The notes: generated from the letters alone by a model not told the origin. A stretch of DNA of 64,000 nucleotides from Loripinus fragilis (GCA_964019695.1 OZ026516.1:101556368-101620367); one strand, 5' to 3'; positions 35,323-47,251 are shown, numbered from the stretch's first letter. Numbers and translations: made by a program.

Positions 35323-35553
35323 TTTTTATTTTGACTTTACAAGAGGGTCCTGAGTTAGAGCAGATCGACTGATTTGGTCATGCATTTGTTGGTGTCTTTC
35401 GTCAGATGAAGTGTCTGTGTCAACATCGTTTAGCCAGCAACCAGTGATAGTTGAGGAGGCTTGCTTATTCCAGAAAATGTTAGCTCTAAGTCCCAGACCA
35501 AATTGGCGTGACAATCAAAAAAGTACTAACATTGACCATTTGTTTGCTTCCAA

Positions 35554-35695
35554 CACAGGAGCTTGAAGTTCGGTCCTTATGTCACCTATATAGCCTCAAA
35601 ACCAAAAGCTCATGGTGTCATTGCGTAATGACATTGTAAGCTTTTGGTTTTGAGGCTATAGGGGTGATTTAAGGATCGAACTTTAAGCTCCTGTG
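35554..35695. mobile_element. CACAGGAGCTTGAAG hairpin element, 142 bp, 7-bp flanking repeat
   Basis: Ends CACAGGAGCTTGAAGTTCG and CGAACTTTAAGCTCCTGTG. The arms run through AGCCTCAAAACCAAAAGCT. Direct repeats CTTCCAA flank it (35547-35553 and 35696-35702). Sister copy at 53172-53330 has near-matching GTCTCAG/GTCTTAG flanks. A 7-8-bp duplication would suit a hAT-like MITE. Confidence 0.75.
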
Positions 35696-35942
35696 CTTCC
35701 AATAGCTTTAGATTTATTGTTTCCATAATATAACATTGAAGAATACTTAGCCCCTTTCATTCTGATGGATTGATACCAAAAGTATGGAATTGTCCATTTT
35801 GTATTTTAAAGGGCTGTCAGTTAAAAGTTCTATAAAAAGATTTTTTTTTCTGTCCTTGAAGATTGTTTTTATTTCTGCAAACAGACCAGACCCTGATAAC
35901 ATGATAAAATAAGGACACACACATATGCCCAGACAAGGAAAT

Positions 35943-36113
35943 TTCATGAGCGTATAATTGTAATTATCTTCTTACTCATCAATTTAAACATGTGTTTTGG
36001 GTGCTCAAAAGAACCGTCTCATTCAGACGGTTCTTTTGAGTACCCACAACATATGTTTTGGATGAGAAATAAAGAAAATAGATTTCAAATACGCACTCTT
36101 ATCTTATCTCGAG
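35943..36113. mobile_element. Family Q hairpin element, uninterrupted
   Basis: ACATGTGTTTTGGGTGCTCA, AAAGAACCGTCTCATTCAGA, CGGTTCTTTTGAGTACCCAC form a hairpin (about 35989-36055). Outer parts GTATAATTGTAATTATCTTC and its approximate complement extend it. TTTAAA at 35983-35988 is the empty site for the insertion seen at 33537. Confidence 0.75.
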
Positions 36114-36285
36114 AAGCAGATATAAGTATCATGGTTCCATAGACCATGTAGACTGGGCTCAACACCTTATGTAACCATAGCTTGTATGAAATACATTAAA
36201 TATGGAAAAGTGTAACTGACAATTTAGTGTCAGATTTTAACCCATATACGAATTATGATCATCACATAATGTGCAGAGTGGTCAA

Positions 36286-36389
36286 AATAGTAATACCATG
36301 GTTTGTCCGCCTGTACGTGAGATAATCCACTCACTAAAGCTCGTGGATTATCTCCACATACAGATGGACAAACCATGGTATAAGTATTA
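36286..36389. mobile_element. Family C hairpin, ACCATGGTTTGTCC arms
   Basis: AATAGTAATACCATGGTTTG and its complement enclose CCTGTACGTGAGATAATCCA and its complement around CTCACTAAAGCTCGTG. Sister copy at 42480-42582. Confidence 0.8.
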
Positions 36390-36484
36390 CTTGTTCTTTA
36401 GTTGTTGCCAGCGTGATTCCTAGAGAGATGAAAAAGATCAATGTACATGTCTATAACTGTATTACTGAGGTAGTTATCTAATAA

Positions 36485-36725
36485 TGCCGTCACATGTGAT
36501 TTCCAACAATGTGGTATTTTGACAAGTGTAGACTCCGACGAGCCTGTGCAGCCTCCTTGTAAGTTAAAAAACTCCAAATGATGCCCGGTCAGTAGCTTAT
36601 CAGTCATAGAATATTTAGGCGACTAGCAAATGCTCTGATCAGTTTGTGCGTATGCACATGCTGGTTTGAGCCTTTGCTGGTCGCACAAACCACATTGTTG
36701 GAAATAACATGTCACGGCTCAATTA
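36485..36725. mobile_element. CACATTGTTGGAAAT inverted-end element
   Basis: Left GTGATTTCCAACAATGTGG and right CCACATTGTTGGAAATAACA are inverted. The inside has CTGATCAGTTTGTGCGTATG. Partial relatives at 26245-26410. A minus frame at 36398-36607 is read-through. Confidence 0.65.
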
Positions 36726-37184
36726 TACATGACAAGAAACAAACATAACATAATGGTAACCCATTACTTTTCACGAGTAACCATTTTCCGCGAACATTCG
36801 CGAAATTGCTTGATCATGAACTCAGTCTGGAGAAACATTTGAAAACCAGGGCAGATTTTAAGGTTCACAATCACATGGAATTCGACTTAACCAACTTTCT
36901 TTTAATTGTTGGACCAAGGGGAATTCTGGTGACGGTAATGGTGGGTTGGGCCCTGTGCCCACATTGTGTCCACCACTTATTCACATATAAAATACCATGC
37001 TCGCGAAAACTGTGATTTCCAGAACTACTCAAGTCTTTCAAAGGAAAGATATTTGGTTATAACTTTCTTAAATAGGGGACAGCAACATTGAAGCAAATGA
37101 TTCTGAAATGCAAGCCCTCATTTAATCATGCGATGTGACAAACACCTGAACGAAATTGAATGTAATTACAGGCCCCCAGATAAG

Positions 37185-37305
37185 AGTGCGTAACTGAAAA
37201 TTATTTTCTTATTTCTCAACCAAAACATATGTTGCGGTTCTTCTGAACACCAAAAACACATGTTTCAACTGATGGATAAGAAAATAATCGCAATTTTACG
37301 TTGAC
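37185..37305. mobile_element. Family Q element, inverted orientation
   Basis: CAGATAAGAGTGCGTAACTG, TTATTTCTCAACCAAAACAT, ATGTTGCGGTTCTTCTGAAC and GATGGATAAGAAAATAATCG. The rest of 36730-38040 has no recognisable feature. Confidence 0.6.
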
Positions 37306-38089
37306 ATTTTATGCTTAACTGACCCTATGTGTAAAATAAGAAAGTTATAGCAATCCAAAAATCTAAAGTCGGACTTCCAATAAGCCAATGAAGGCCGCCA
37401 TTTTGAATATTTAATTAACTTTCTCTAGATTTTAAAAAAGCCATTAAACTTTGAATCCCCAATTTCATTGCAAACCGTACATTATTTTCTCAAAATCGAC
37501 TATTTTAGACAGATGCTTACAAAGTTAACATGAGTAGCAGGAAACTAATTATTCTGGTGATGTAAGTAGGACTGTATTACGTCACAAAACCTAATTCGGC
37601 TCCCTCGATAGCTTTCAGTTCTCGACGTATACAAACATCAGTAACTCTTATTTTACATTCGATTTTGATCGAGTTTGCGGCAGATCGTATTGTTAAATTA
37701 GGCAATCATTTCAGATTCCATTGTTTACAATATTGCCGTCCCCCTTAAGTATGACTTACAAACTGGATGAATCAAAAACTGGATTCAAAAAACATTTCTT
37801 TGAATGAAAACCAGCATTTATAATGTCTGCATGGCCAAGACCATGAATGGGCCTTATAGTCATTTTCTGCAGGTCCTACTAATTTCACAATTCAGGATAA
37901 ATGTTAGCACAACATACATTTGCATTGATGTTTAAATAAAGGGGTCAATCAAAATTTAGCTTTCAATTCAAATTCTTCCATTTTGGAACATGTTGTCTCT
38001 ATTATAACCTTTACAAGAGAGGTACCCAAATGGCCTCTCTTCACGAAGGCATATAATCCGCGACATGAGAAAACCAACAAAGTGGCGAT

Positions 38090-38325
38090 GTCGTAAGAGT
38101 TACGCACAACAAAGGGAGACTACTGGATCAAGCAGTGATTCTCTTCAATTGCATCCCTTTTCAGATTGGGAACTTCTCTTAAAGGGAAGAATTTGCTCCC
38201 AGAGGGAGCGAATTCTTTCCTTTAAGAGCAATTTCTTATGGTATGGAAAAGCACGTTACCATATTAGATTACCTCCCTTGAATGTTACTATTTTTATTAT
38301 GCACGTGCGTAACTGCGTAATTGAA
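38090..38325. mobile_element. Hairpin element around TTCTCTTAAAGGGAAGAATT
   Basis: A 58-bp hairpin at 38173-38231 (TTCTCTTAAAGGGAAGAATT with complement around GCTCCCAGAGGGAGC). Weak outer arms AGAGTTACGCAC and GTGCGTAACTGC. The 102-codon plus frame at 38065-38373 runs through the palindrome and is not credible as a gene. Confidence 0.6.
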
Positions 38326-38529
38326 GTGGCTGTGCATCACGAGGAGACTCACATCAGCCTTGGCACCAGCTAAGTCTGATCGATCTATAGTTACCCACTG
38401 AGCACATAGCGAAGACTTGGATCAATGAGGGCATCCGCCAAGGGTTGATTCAAGTCTTCACTCGGCGCACACTCTTTTCATTTGTTTTGTCATGTCGTGG
38501 CTCGACTATGATGTTGGTACTCATTGTAA

Positions 38530-39618
38530 TCGCTTTATTGAGGGACTTCCAATGAGAGACAGAACATAAATGTACAGTAAAACCTGTGTAAAGCGGCCAC
38601 TCTCAAAAAGACCAAATTTTGGTTTTCAAGACCAATTATCGCTTAATGCAGGTCAAAAGTATTGCAGAATGCTCCAGGGGGAGCATTCTGCACTACTTTT
38701 GACCTTAATTAAGCTACCAGTTGTCAATAAGGTCTTTGTTTTGTCTATTTTTGAGTGGCCCTTTTACACGGGTTTACTGTGTGTTGTTTTTGTGGAATAG
38801 AATAAGAGGAAATGTCCCAATTTTCACCATTCATTTTCTCCTTTAACCACGAAATGAATATGTTAGTGCTCGTTGAAAGCATCTCACTACGCTTACAACA
38901 TTTTTCTGGAGTTTTAATAGCAGTCCTTTGTAATGATAGACCCAGGGCTATGCAAGCTATCAGCACAGCACTGTAAGTCTAAGATCACTTTTTGCTATAG
39001 GCCTAAAACCTAGCAAATATGAACTATTCACTATATATGGAAAGAAAAGAATAGGTTCCAAGCTGCAACTGTCTGTCTCTATTTTTGGCGTTAGTTTTGG
39101 ATCATCGCAAAAGTATATTACTAACTACCATAGTTTGTTGTTGTCTGTTTTAAAAATCCACAATCTTACAAACTCAAAGCTTGCACTTAACTCGTCTTCA
39201 ACAATATCTTTTAAAACGTTCGCATATCTGACGTTGTTACTTGCCACATTCATGGCGTTCCAAGTAGTGGAAGGTGATTCGAGTTCCCTTTAAATACGAT
39301 TATGCAACGTAAACGCTACAGAGGCGACGATCTATATAACACCATGCTACCGTTTAGTGTTACCACCAACGCACATGTACATCGTTCGATCTATTGATAA
39401 CTTAATTCCTGAGGAGAAAAGGATTAAATGTTGGAACTTCCAAAATGTCTTTAAACTATTAAAGCGGGTAAGTGCTTCTCACATTAGCAGATCAATGCGT
39501 TTGTTATGCTATTTGAAACGAAACTTATGGCGTCATTTCCTGTTCCGGTCACGTGGCGACCATATTTGCACCATTTTATCACAAGAGAACACTGTTTTAA
39601 AATGATTTTCTACTGCTA
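38530..39618 (-). other. Probable 3' UTR and end of the BMP3 transcript
   Basis: Non-coding sequence just downstream of the BMP3 stop. Reading the minus strand, the first ATTAAA is at 38918-38913 (about 0.7 kb after the stop) and the first canonical AATAAA at 38539-38534 (about 1.1 kb). A TA-flanked MITE (38575-38779) lies between them. Which signal is used cannot be seen from sequence. A plus-strand ORF at 39357-39605 is a chance antisense frame with no recognisable domain. Confidence 0.35.
38575..38779. mobile_element. CAGTAAAACC MITE, TA-flanked, 205 bp
   Basis: Left TA then CAGTAAAACCTGTGTAAAG; right CACGGGTTTACTG. Central hairpin GCAGAATGCTCCAGGGGGAG plus CATTCTGC. Sister copy at 52401-52550 has TA on both sides. 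Ends and TA duplication fit pogo/Tc1-mariner MITEs. Confidence 0.75.
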
Positions 39619-39810
39619 CTACCGACATGCGCACTTTTGAACTGTCATATTTGGATAATTTTTCAACACAACATTTCTGTTCTCGTCAAGATAAAGTAAC
39701 GTGACAGACGAGAGTTTGTCTGGGACACAACATGGCGCTGGTACATCCGGGTTGATTCCAACAGCGTTCACTAAACTCTGAATAGTGGCGTGGTTTGAGG
39801 GCCTCAGCTT
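39619..39810 (-). CDS. BMP3: BMP3/GDF10-type TGF-beta ligand, last coding exon
   Basis: Encodes the final 63 residues and TAG stop of the ligand whose middle exon is at 50445-51433. It begins [14 protein letters not shown] right after a TTATATTTTCAG acceptor and joins in phase 0 to the upstream exon ending PLTK. It supplies knot cysteines 4 and 5 ([10 protein letters not shown]), the finger-2 segment [19 protein letters not shown] with a glycosylation site at NMT, and the terminal CACR. Together the two exons give all seven cysteines of a TGF-beta monomer, including the one normally used for the inter-chain bond. Length and end match the family exactly. The intron between the exons is 10,634 bp and full of repeats. 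The ATG-like ORF start upstream of the acceptor (to 39903) is intronic read-through and not used. Confidence 0.95.
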   Translation of the reverse strand, partial: KLRPSNHATIQSLVNAVGINPDVPAPCCVPDKLSSVTLLYLDENRNVVLKNYPNMTVQKCACR

Positions 39811-40300
39811 CTGAAAATATAAAAGGGATTCTTGTTGAAGTATTTTGTTAAAACCGAGTATTTTATTGCTAATTACAATACTACAAAACATGTACAAGTG
39901 CATTATTGAAGCAATGTCACTTGCGAGGTGGCGGTATATCGGTTTAGAAGAATTCTATGGCTAAGTTATGACAAGAACTGACTTTCCCAACATCCCCCAA
40001 AATTGGATTTAATTGCTGGCATGCAGTTTCAATAGTTTAATATGCAAGTCTTCCACTTAATCTAAGACGGTAGTAGCGTACGTACCGTCCATTAGCAGCG
40101 TCATTCATCATTCAAACTTTCATTATTAAATCGGGAATGAAATCGAGGGGCCTCGACTTGCGAAAACCCTGACTTCCGGTTTCGCGACAAGGTAACACTT
40201 AATGCATATGCTCAGCTACAGAGACTAGCTTGAATCGTGAAATTTTCGGTGTACCATGTTAAGCTGTTGTCCATTCAAGACAGCGAATAACAAAGACGTG

Positions 40301-40330
40301 ATCAGCCTGAGCGGATGCACAGGCTGATCT
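40301..40330. repeat. GATCAGCCTG hairpin
   Basis: GATCAGCCTGAGCGGATGCA then CAGGCTGATC. It is the fold of the repeat near 20722. Confidence 0.6.
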
Positions 40331-41127
40331 TCGCCTTTGTTGCTCGAATACAGCAAAAACGTTGTTTTTTCATGAAGTGGCCCATTTAATAAAGTCAATT
40401 TGACAGGTTAATCAATCAGTGTAAAATAAGAGTGCCTTGTTTTTTAAGAGTCATTAAAGGGGAAATATCTCATTATACTTATGTATAGAACCATTAATAT
40501 GAACGTCGAAACTACATTAGCAAAAATATTGGCATATTGAGCGACTTGTGAAATTATATAAAAAGCAGCGAACAACTCTGTATGGGAATGTGAGAAAAAT
40601 ATTATAGAGGCCGCATTATCAGAAAAGGGACCAGCTCATGAGATAAAGGGGTCAGCCATGAGCGTATGACGTCATAAATGGACAATGAATTCACAGGCCA
40701 GTACTATCCTGTCACAGTTTGTTAAGAATCTTTACAGACAGACACAGCTTCATCCGAGCGAAGTTTAATATCAGCTTGCTTACAGACATAGGATGCCAAC
40801 ATAATATGAATGGACCAGGGCCCATTTCTTACAATAACAGCCTTTCATATTGAAAACTACCTGCTAATTACTGAACCCCGATGAAAGAAATATTAATACT
40901 AATAAAGTGAAGTGTCAACCGTCAGGGATATTTCTGATGACCTAATTTTCTCTCAGTGTGGGTCTGCGGAATACAAGAAGAAAGACTCAGGGTCAATCAA
41001 ATATAAACTCTATTAAATATTGGATGTTCAGTATTGGCCCTTTGCAATCTGGCTAATTGTGCATGCTTGTTTGACATCTCAGTGCAGATTGATTTAAAAA
41101 TTAATATAACTTTTTTTAAATTTATCG

Positions 41128-41215
41128 GGAATACCATCAGAATGTCAAACAGTATGGATCCAGATAAGACCCGACGTTTTGTCGTTTGCAAATGCTATCA
41201 GCAGAAGATATAATT
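41128..41215. mobile_element. Family B MITE fragment
   Basis: ATACCATCAGAATGTCAAAC, AGTATGGATCCAGATAAGAC, CCGACGTTTTGTCGT, TGCTATCAGCAGA. A C8/A13 tract follows at 41366-41388. Confidence 0.6.
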
Positions 41216-41824
41216 GTCTCTAGCAGACAGAGACATTTTTGGAAAGATGTACCAACGTTCAGTGCCACATGTCGAAACCATTCATATGATGGGAAACTCA
41301 GAAAAGGACAATGTGTATGGCAACAATCCAAACTCCTAACAAAATGCATTGCTTCTGCAACCAACCCCCCCCCCCCAAAAAAAAAAAAAGGACTGGGCCG
41401 TACATGTGCAACCGAAAACCCAATACGAACATGTAACAACTAAGAATATCACATTGGTCAATGCTGCATACATGACGCAATTACATTGAAATTGTCACAT
41501 ATCATGATTTGCAGCATGCTGCTGTTTTTGATGCAAGGGGAAAAGTAGACTAGCTACTAGTCTGATAAATAATAGTCTGATATTTTTCTGTAAAAGTTAG
41601 ACACTGTTTGGCCCTTTTTGATAGCAAGTCTACCTTTTGCAGACCTTGGCTAAGATTTGAGACCAAAAATTAGACTAGCCATATGGTGTTATAGATTTTA
41701 CCCCTTTTGTAGACAATTTCATTTCAACGCCTGGAGGACAGGCTAGGGAACAAGTAAATAATGCCACGTTTGTGTTGTACATCTGCAGTTAAGAGTTTAT
41801 GAATGAAATTATATAGCGCCTTCA

Positions 41825-41935
41825 GCTGACATGTAAAGAGCTTAGACCAAGATAAGGCCCGACGTTTTGCCGACAAAACGTCGGGCCTTATCTGGTTCCA
41901 AACTGTCATAACACTCTGATGATATCCAAGAAAGA
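41825..41935. mobile_element. Family B hairpin, GATAAGGCCCGACGTTTTG arms
   Basis: Hairpin 41851-41892 (GATAAGGCCCGACGTTTTG with exact complement). Flanks are GGTTCCAAACTGTCATAAC and CTCTGATGATATCC. Confidence 0.7.
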
Positions 41936-41949
41936 ATTTTTAGAAGAAT

Positions 41950-42180
41950 TTAACTCATATAAGCCTAGCGTCCTTTTTGTGGGACATAGGCAAACATTGT
42001 AGACCCAGATCAGACGCCGCGAACCGCGGCGTCTGATCAGTGTCTCCACTGTTTGCTTACAGAATGTTCTATCAAAATTTGAATAGAAACGAAAAATACC
42101 ACCCAACAACCCTTTAATTGGAAATGGACAGGACCAATTGATAAGAGGGAAATTCCATTCGGCATGAATGGGCTAATTTT
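41950..42180. mobile_element. Family A relative with CGCCGCGAACCGCGGCG core
   Basis: GCAAACATTGTAGACCCAGA, TCAGACGCCGCGAACCGCGG, CGTCTGATCAGTGTC and CACTGTTTGCTTAC form a hairpin at about 41990-42055. The core replaces the CTGCTCC palindrome of family A. Confidence 0.65.
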
Positions 42181-42396
42181 GAAAAATAATAGATCAGACG
42201 ACAAAAATATCATGTAAATTACCCGGCATGAAAACAAAATAGGGCTTAGGTTCTCAAAGTAATCAGTCACATGGATGAAAGGTACAACATGTCAATCAAG
42301 CACGCCGTTGATGACTTCCTTGAGATTTTAGGTCAGGAATTGAAAGCAGACGACAACAACATTGTGTTGATCATAAACCTGTTTACAGAAATGTAG

Positions 42397-42740
42397 CATG
42401 ATTTCTTAGAAGCTGCCCCTTGGTTGCATTAAAATGCCAAGGCCTATTAGATACGTACATTGGTAGAGTCGTCAGAAGAAATAGTTATACCATGGGTTGT
42501 CCACCTGTACGTGGAGATAATCCACGAGCTTTAGCGAGTGGATTATCTTACGTACAGGTGGACAAACATGGTATAACTATTTTATACCATCTACATCAGT
42601 GTATACCATGTACACCATGATATATTGCGTGCTAAAGTTGGCAAGGGTGGTATAAATATATCATGATTTCTTAGAAGCTGCCCCTTGGTTGCATTAAAAT
42701 ACCAATGCCTACTAGATACGTACATTGGTAGAGTCGTCAG
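42397..42740. repeat. 79-bp direct repeat flanking a family C hairpin
   Basis: Copies 42397-42475 and 42662-42740 (CATGATTTCTTAGAAGCTGC through TAGAGTCGTCAG) differ at a few bases and sit 265 bp apart. Between them lie the 42480-42582 hairpin and a short TATACCAT-rich stretch. Confidence 0.85.
42480..42582. mobile_element. Family C hairpin, second copy
   Basis: AATAGTTATACCATGGGTTG, CCACCTGTACGTGGAGATAA and complements around CACGAGCTTTAGCGAGTG. Sister of 36286-36389. Confidence 0.8.
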
Positions 42741-43267
42741 CAAAGATATGTATTAAGCAATTAAAACAGTTAATGTAGATTCCATGTTAATATATATTTA
42801 CATTAAATGAGGTGATTTTATGCTTTTTGTAGATATTTATATCGTAAGAAATCAGAGATACGTGAAGGTGGTTGCATATTGGATGTTCAAATGGGCCACC
42901 TAGCTGCATACTGGCCATTCTCGCGAGACCTGACGATACCTCATCTAGATCTCTCGCATTTCGCCCTTTGCATCATGGGTAACTAGCGATATTTGGCTAG
43001 TCCCGTTCAATTCTCGCACTGCTGTAGTGACAGAATTTACTGTTAAAAATAGCAAAAGGTTAAATTTTTGACAGTTTATCATTTCTCTGTTAGTCAATAT
43101 TTTCTGGATGTAAAGCTCAGAGTCATGTCAGCACTGATCGCATAATTTATTTTAAATAAAAATGGCGGCTCAATCCCAGTGTGCACCGAGCGAAAGGCGA
43201 CAGGTTTGTTCGTGCTAACGAGCTTCCTGTGCGACAATGGCATACTGGCTGGCTGGACACTAAAGTA

Positions 43268-43510
43268 GAGACCAGGAATCGATACAATTAAGTATCACAC
43301 CTGACCCAGAATACCATATGAGAAAGTGACAAAACACAAGAAAACCTCACAAACAAGAGAGCCAAGAGGTCAGCCCTTTCCCAGCAGGTGATAAGAGGAC
43401 TGCAAGGGACAGATAAAGACAAAAAATATCCGAAAACGAAGCACCCACTTGGAACGGTCAGTAAAAAGAAATTACTAAGGGGGGGGGGGGGGGGGCGGGG
43501 CTTAAACAGT
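43268..43510. repeat. Dispersed repeat with AGCCAAGAGGTCAGCCCTTT
   Basis: ACCAGGAATCGATACAATTA, GTATCACACCTGACCCAGA, AGCCAAGAGGTCAGCCCTTT, CACTTGGAACGGTCAGTAAA, then a G-run (43480-43495). Shared with 51490-51760 and, inverted, 26800-26950. It is non-coding. Confidence 0.7.
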
Positions 43511-43544
43511 AATCCTTATCCGTCAATAGTTTTATGTCCTGAAA

Positions 43545-43700
43545 TTATCGTCTGGTTTTTACGATTGCTGCATATATTCAAACGCATTTCAGACTATATT
43601 TTTTCATGGAAGCAAACACTACGGACTCTGATCAGACTGCTCCCCGGGAGCTGTCTTATCTGGGTCCATATTATTTGCAATGTATCATGCCTAAGAACAT
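43545..43700. mobile_element. Diverged family A relative
   Basis: GAAGCAAACACTACGGACTC, TGATCAGACTGCTCCCCGGG, AGCTGTCTTATCTGGGTCC. No TTAA ends seen. Plus frames here are chance. Confidence 0.45.
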
Positions 43701-44209
43701 AAAGAGACGAGAGGGCACACGACTAAAGACGTGACTGGCGGACTAAGGGTTGATATGAGATACAGAATATTTATTGTATACCTTCTGATGCTAGTTATTT
43801 TGAACGGTTCACTCCTTGTTATATTTCATGTCTTGGATTATAACCCAGCCACGTTGTCTTTGATAGAATTAGATAATCTCCCACGTTTGCATGGTCTTAA
43901 AATATGCCTAAAATACCCGCTGCTACATTCTAACTTAATCTTAGTTCAAGTAATACACTATTTCCGTTATTTTCAAGTTCTTTAAATATTCTTCATGATG
44001 ATTGCCTAAGATTTAAAAACAGGAATGATGTTTACGTAACTCATAATTACATATAATATGTTCCCCATAGGCATCCTTCTACAGGGCCAAGACCAGTAAT
44101 TGTTTTTCCATAGACCTCCATTATACCTGTGATCCTCACAACTCTTCAATCACAATGAGGCTGCCATAGAGATACAGATTGGACCTAGTTCAATCAATCA
44201 ATAAACAAA

Positions 44210-44320
44210 AATGAGATATCCCAGTGGCCACTATGTTTACCACTTTTTGGCCCCTGAAGATGGGCACCCTATGTTTACCACTTTTTGGCCCTTGAAGGTG
44301 AGCACCCTACATGAGAGGAA
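44210..44320. repeat. Short direct repeat GTTTACCACTTTTTGGCCC
   Basis: Two tandem copies about 45 bp apart, each followed by TGAAGxTGxGCACCCTA. A distant relative (GGAACATTCCATTGAAC) is at 54590-54670. Confidence 0.6.
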
Positions 44321-44573
44321 AATTCCATTGAAAAAAAAATACCAGAATGCAAGGTCCTTTTTTCTAATCCACACCAGTAAACTTAATCAGTAAAAGCAAT
44401 GAGATTTTGTTTCAAAAAGTACAGCAAATATATATCCTTCTAATAAATACAATATATTTCCCGTAATTTTATTATTGACCAATCATGAAACCCCTTACAA
44501 CTTAAATATTGTGCTGAGCTTCCATCCACCTTTTGAGCCAATCACTGTCCTTTTTATAAATAACAGGTCTCAG

Positions 44574-45912
44574 ACCTACATAGACTGCTTCACAGACCTC
44601 GTGTATAGGTATTATTTCAGGATTCGTTTGATATAACTTTCATAACTTTTGCATCACGACTTTCAGTTCAGGCGTTATGGTTCTGTAATCTGCTTTGGGC
44701 TTGCATACGGGCGTCCTATACCAGCTCCAGCGCTGTTTTTCTATTTTATTTGAAAATAACGTAGATAGATTTCCTAATTTTTAAATTCTAGCTAGTAGCT
44801 GAAGTTATTTATTACGTAGGCAGGCTTTCCTGTCAAGTTTTGAATCAATGGATGGCTGCAGTGCAAGATGCAACGTGACGAACGTGCAGCGACGAAATGC
44901 AATACTATTAAATAACATATCGTATACCCTCAGTGTATACCCCACACAACTCTCCCACCATTGCGGAAGAAAGTATATGAAAAACGATAGAAGTTATGCT
45001 TTTAATGTAGATATCAAACTGTCAAAGTAAAAGTTTAATGTTGTGGTTCAAATTGACGTATGTGGTTAAATAAACCAGGCATTGATTGTTGCCAATAGTT
45101 GAAATATATATTTTGAAGTCCGTCGCGATAGAATATTTGGTTCGAATAGGGTCCGCCCGAGAAGAACACAATGCCACTAATTGGTCCTTTGATTGTTATG
45201 GGGTGTATTGTTTAGAGAACACGTTGTTTTTGGCGGCACTGACTTTCAAGCTCCACCGCCAGTTAAAAATGGTGAAAGTGGAATTCAATGAAGCGAGCTC
45301 AGCTGACCATCAGCGGATCGAATCCCAGTGGAGAAGCAGGGAAAATTTAAACTCCCGTTCTTCCAACCCGTTGACAGATGAAGGCCCCTTAGGTAAATGA
45401 CAAAACAATTCCGTTTTGATGAATGCTCTTTAAAGTTCAAAAACGTGAGCTGGTTCGTAATAAAAAATGAATATTTAAAGTGTGTTTATAGCACCTGTGC
45501 GTGTTGGGGGTAACTATTTACTAGTATTGAAATATTACCTTCATGCCTTCAAAAGAAAGAAGATACATTATTCTAAATTTAAGACGACGCGTGTGAGATC
45601 AATCTAAAATATCAAATAGCAAAAAGGGCATTAGAGTGTTCTTAATGTTTGTCAAGCAGTTCACTTTATGTAATTTGAGGCGGCCCATACGTCCAGGTTA
45701 GCATAATCTTTTAGTCTACAACTGATTTTCTTCTTGCATACCAGCTTATTCGAAAGCCGTGGGTGCTCAAAAGAACCGCTTATGATTTGGTTGAGAAATA
45801 AGAAAGATGCTTCTTAATTCGCGCTCTTATCTTGGGGTCTGGGAGCGCACAAGAACTTTCTAATATTGATTGTGCTGTGATATGATATGATATGACATAT
45901 AGATACAAATAT
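44574..45912. repeat. 1339-bp tandem duplication, unit 1
   Basis: Begins ACCTACATAGACTGCTTCAC and repeats from 45913 with no difference found on reading. Contains frames of 60 codons (44848-45030) and 104 codons (45086-45400, TTG start), neither resembling a known protein. The second ends just before a GGTAAATG. Part of a family Q remnant (GGGTGCTCAAAAGAACCGCT) lies near its end. Confidence 0.95.
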
Positions 45913-47251
45913 ACCTACATAGACTGCTTCACAGACCTCGTGTATAGGTATTATTTCAGGATTCGTTTGATATAACTTTCATAACTTTTGCATCACGACT
46001 TTCAGTTCAGGCGTTATGGTTCTGTAATCTGCTTTGGGCTTGCATACGGGCGTCCTATACCAGCTCCAGCGCTGTTTTTCTATTTTATTTGAAAATAACG
46101 TAGATAGATTTCCTAATTTTTAAATTCTAGCTAGTAGCTGAAGTTATTTATTACGTAGGCAGGCTTTCCTGTCAAGTTTTGAATCAATGGATGGCTGCAG
46201 TGCAAGATGCAACGTGACGAACGTGCAGCGACGAAATGCAATACTATTAAATAACATATCGTATACCCTCAGTGTATACCCCACACAACTCTCCCACCAT
46301 TGCGGAAGAAAGTATATGAAAAACGATAGAAGTTATGCTTTTAATGTAGATATCAAACTGTCAAAGTAAAAGTTTAATGTTGTGGTTCAAATTGACGTAT
46401 GTGGTTAAATAAACCAGGCATTGATTGTTGCCAATAGTTGAAATATATATTTTGAAGTCCGTCGCGATAGAATATTTGGTTCGAATAGGGTCCGCCCGAG
46501 AAGAACACAATGCCACTAATTGGTCCTTTGATTGTTATGGGGTGTATTGTTTAGAGAACACGTTGTTTTTGGCGGCACTGACTTTCAAGCTCCACCGCCA
46601 GTTAAAAATGGTGAAAGTGGAATTCAATGAAGCGAGCTCAGCTGACCATCAGCGGATCGAATCCCAGTGGAGAAGCAGGGAAAATTTAAACTCCCGTTCT
46701 TCCAACCCGTTGACAGATGAAGGCCCCTTAGGTAAATGACAAAACAATTCCGTTTTGATGAATGCTCTTTAAAGTTCAAAAACGTGAGCTGGTTCGTAAT
46801 AAAAAATGAATATTTAAAGTGTGTTTATAGCACCTGTGCGTGTTGGGGGTAACTATTTACTAGTATTGAAATATTACCTTCATGCCTTCAAAAGAAAGAA
46901 GATACATTATTCTAAATTTAAGACGACGCGTGTGAGATCAATCTAAAATATCAAATAGCAAAAAGGGCATTAGAGTGTTCTTAATGTTTGTCAAGCAGTT
47001 CACTTTATGTAATTTGAGGCGGCCCATACGTCCAGGTTAGCATAATCTTTTAGTCTACAACTGATTTTCTTCTTGCATACCAGCTTATTCGAAAGCCGTG
47101 GGTGCTCAAAAGAACCGCTTATGATTTGGTTGAGAAATAAGAAAGATGCTTCTTAATTCGCGCTCTTATCTTGGGGTCTGGGAGCGCACAAGAACTTTCT
47201 AATATTGATTGTGCTGTGATATGATATGATATGACATATAGATACAAATAT
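45913..47251. repeat. 1339-bp tandem duplication, unit 2
   Basis: Head-to-tail copy of 44574-45912 with the same two frames at 46187-46369 and 46425-46739. The junctions share only the bases AC, so it arose by end joining with little homology, very recently, or it is an assembly artefact. Confidence 0.95.

Noticed and set aside
38065..38373. 102-codon plus frame as a gene
   Set aside because: It runs through a 58-bp perfect hairpin of a mobile element; no recognisable protein features.
39357..39605. 82-codon plus-strand frame opposite the BMP3 end
   Set aside because: Lies antisense in the probable 3' UTR; no domain and ordinary composition.
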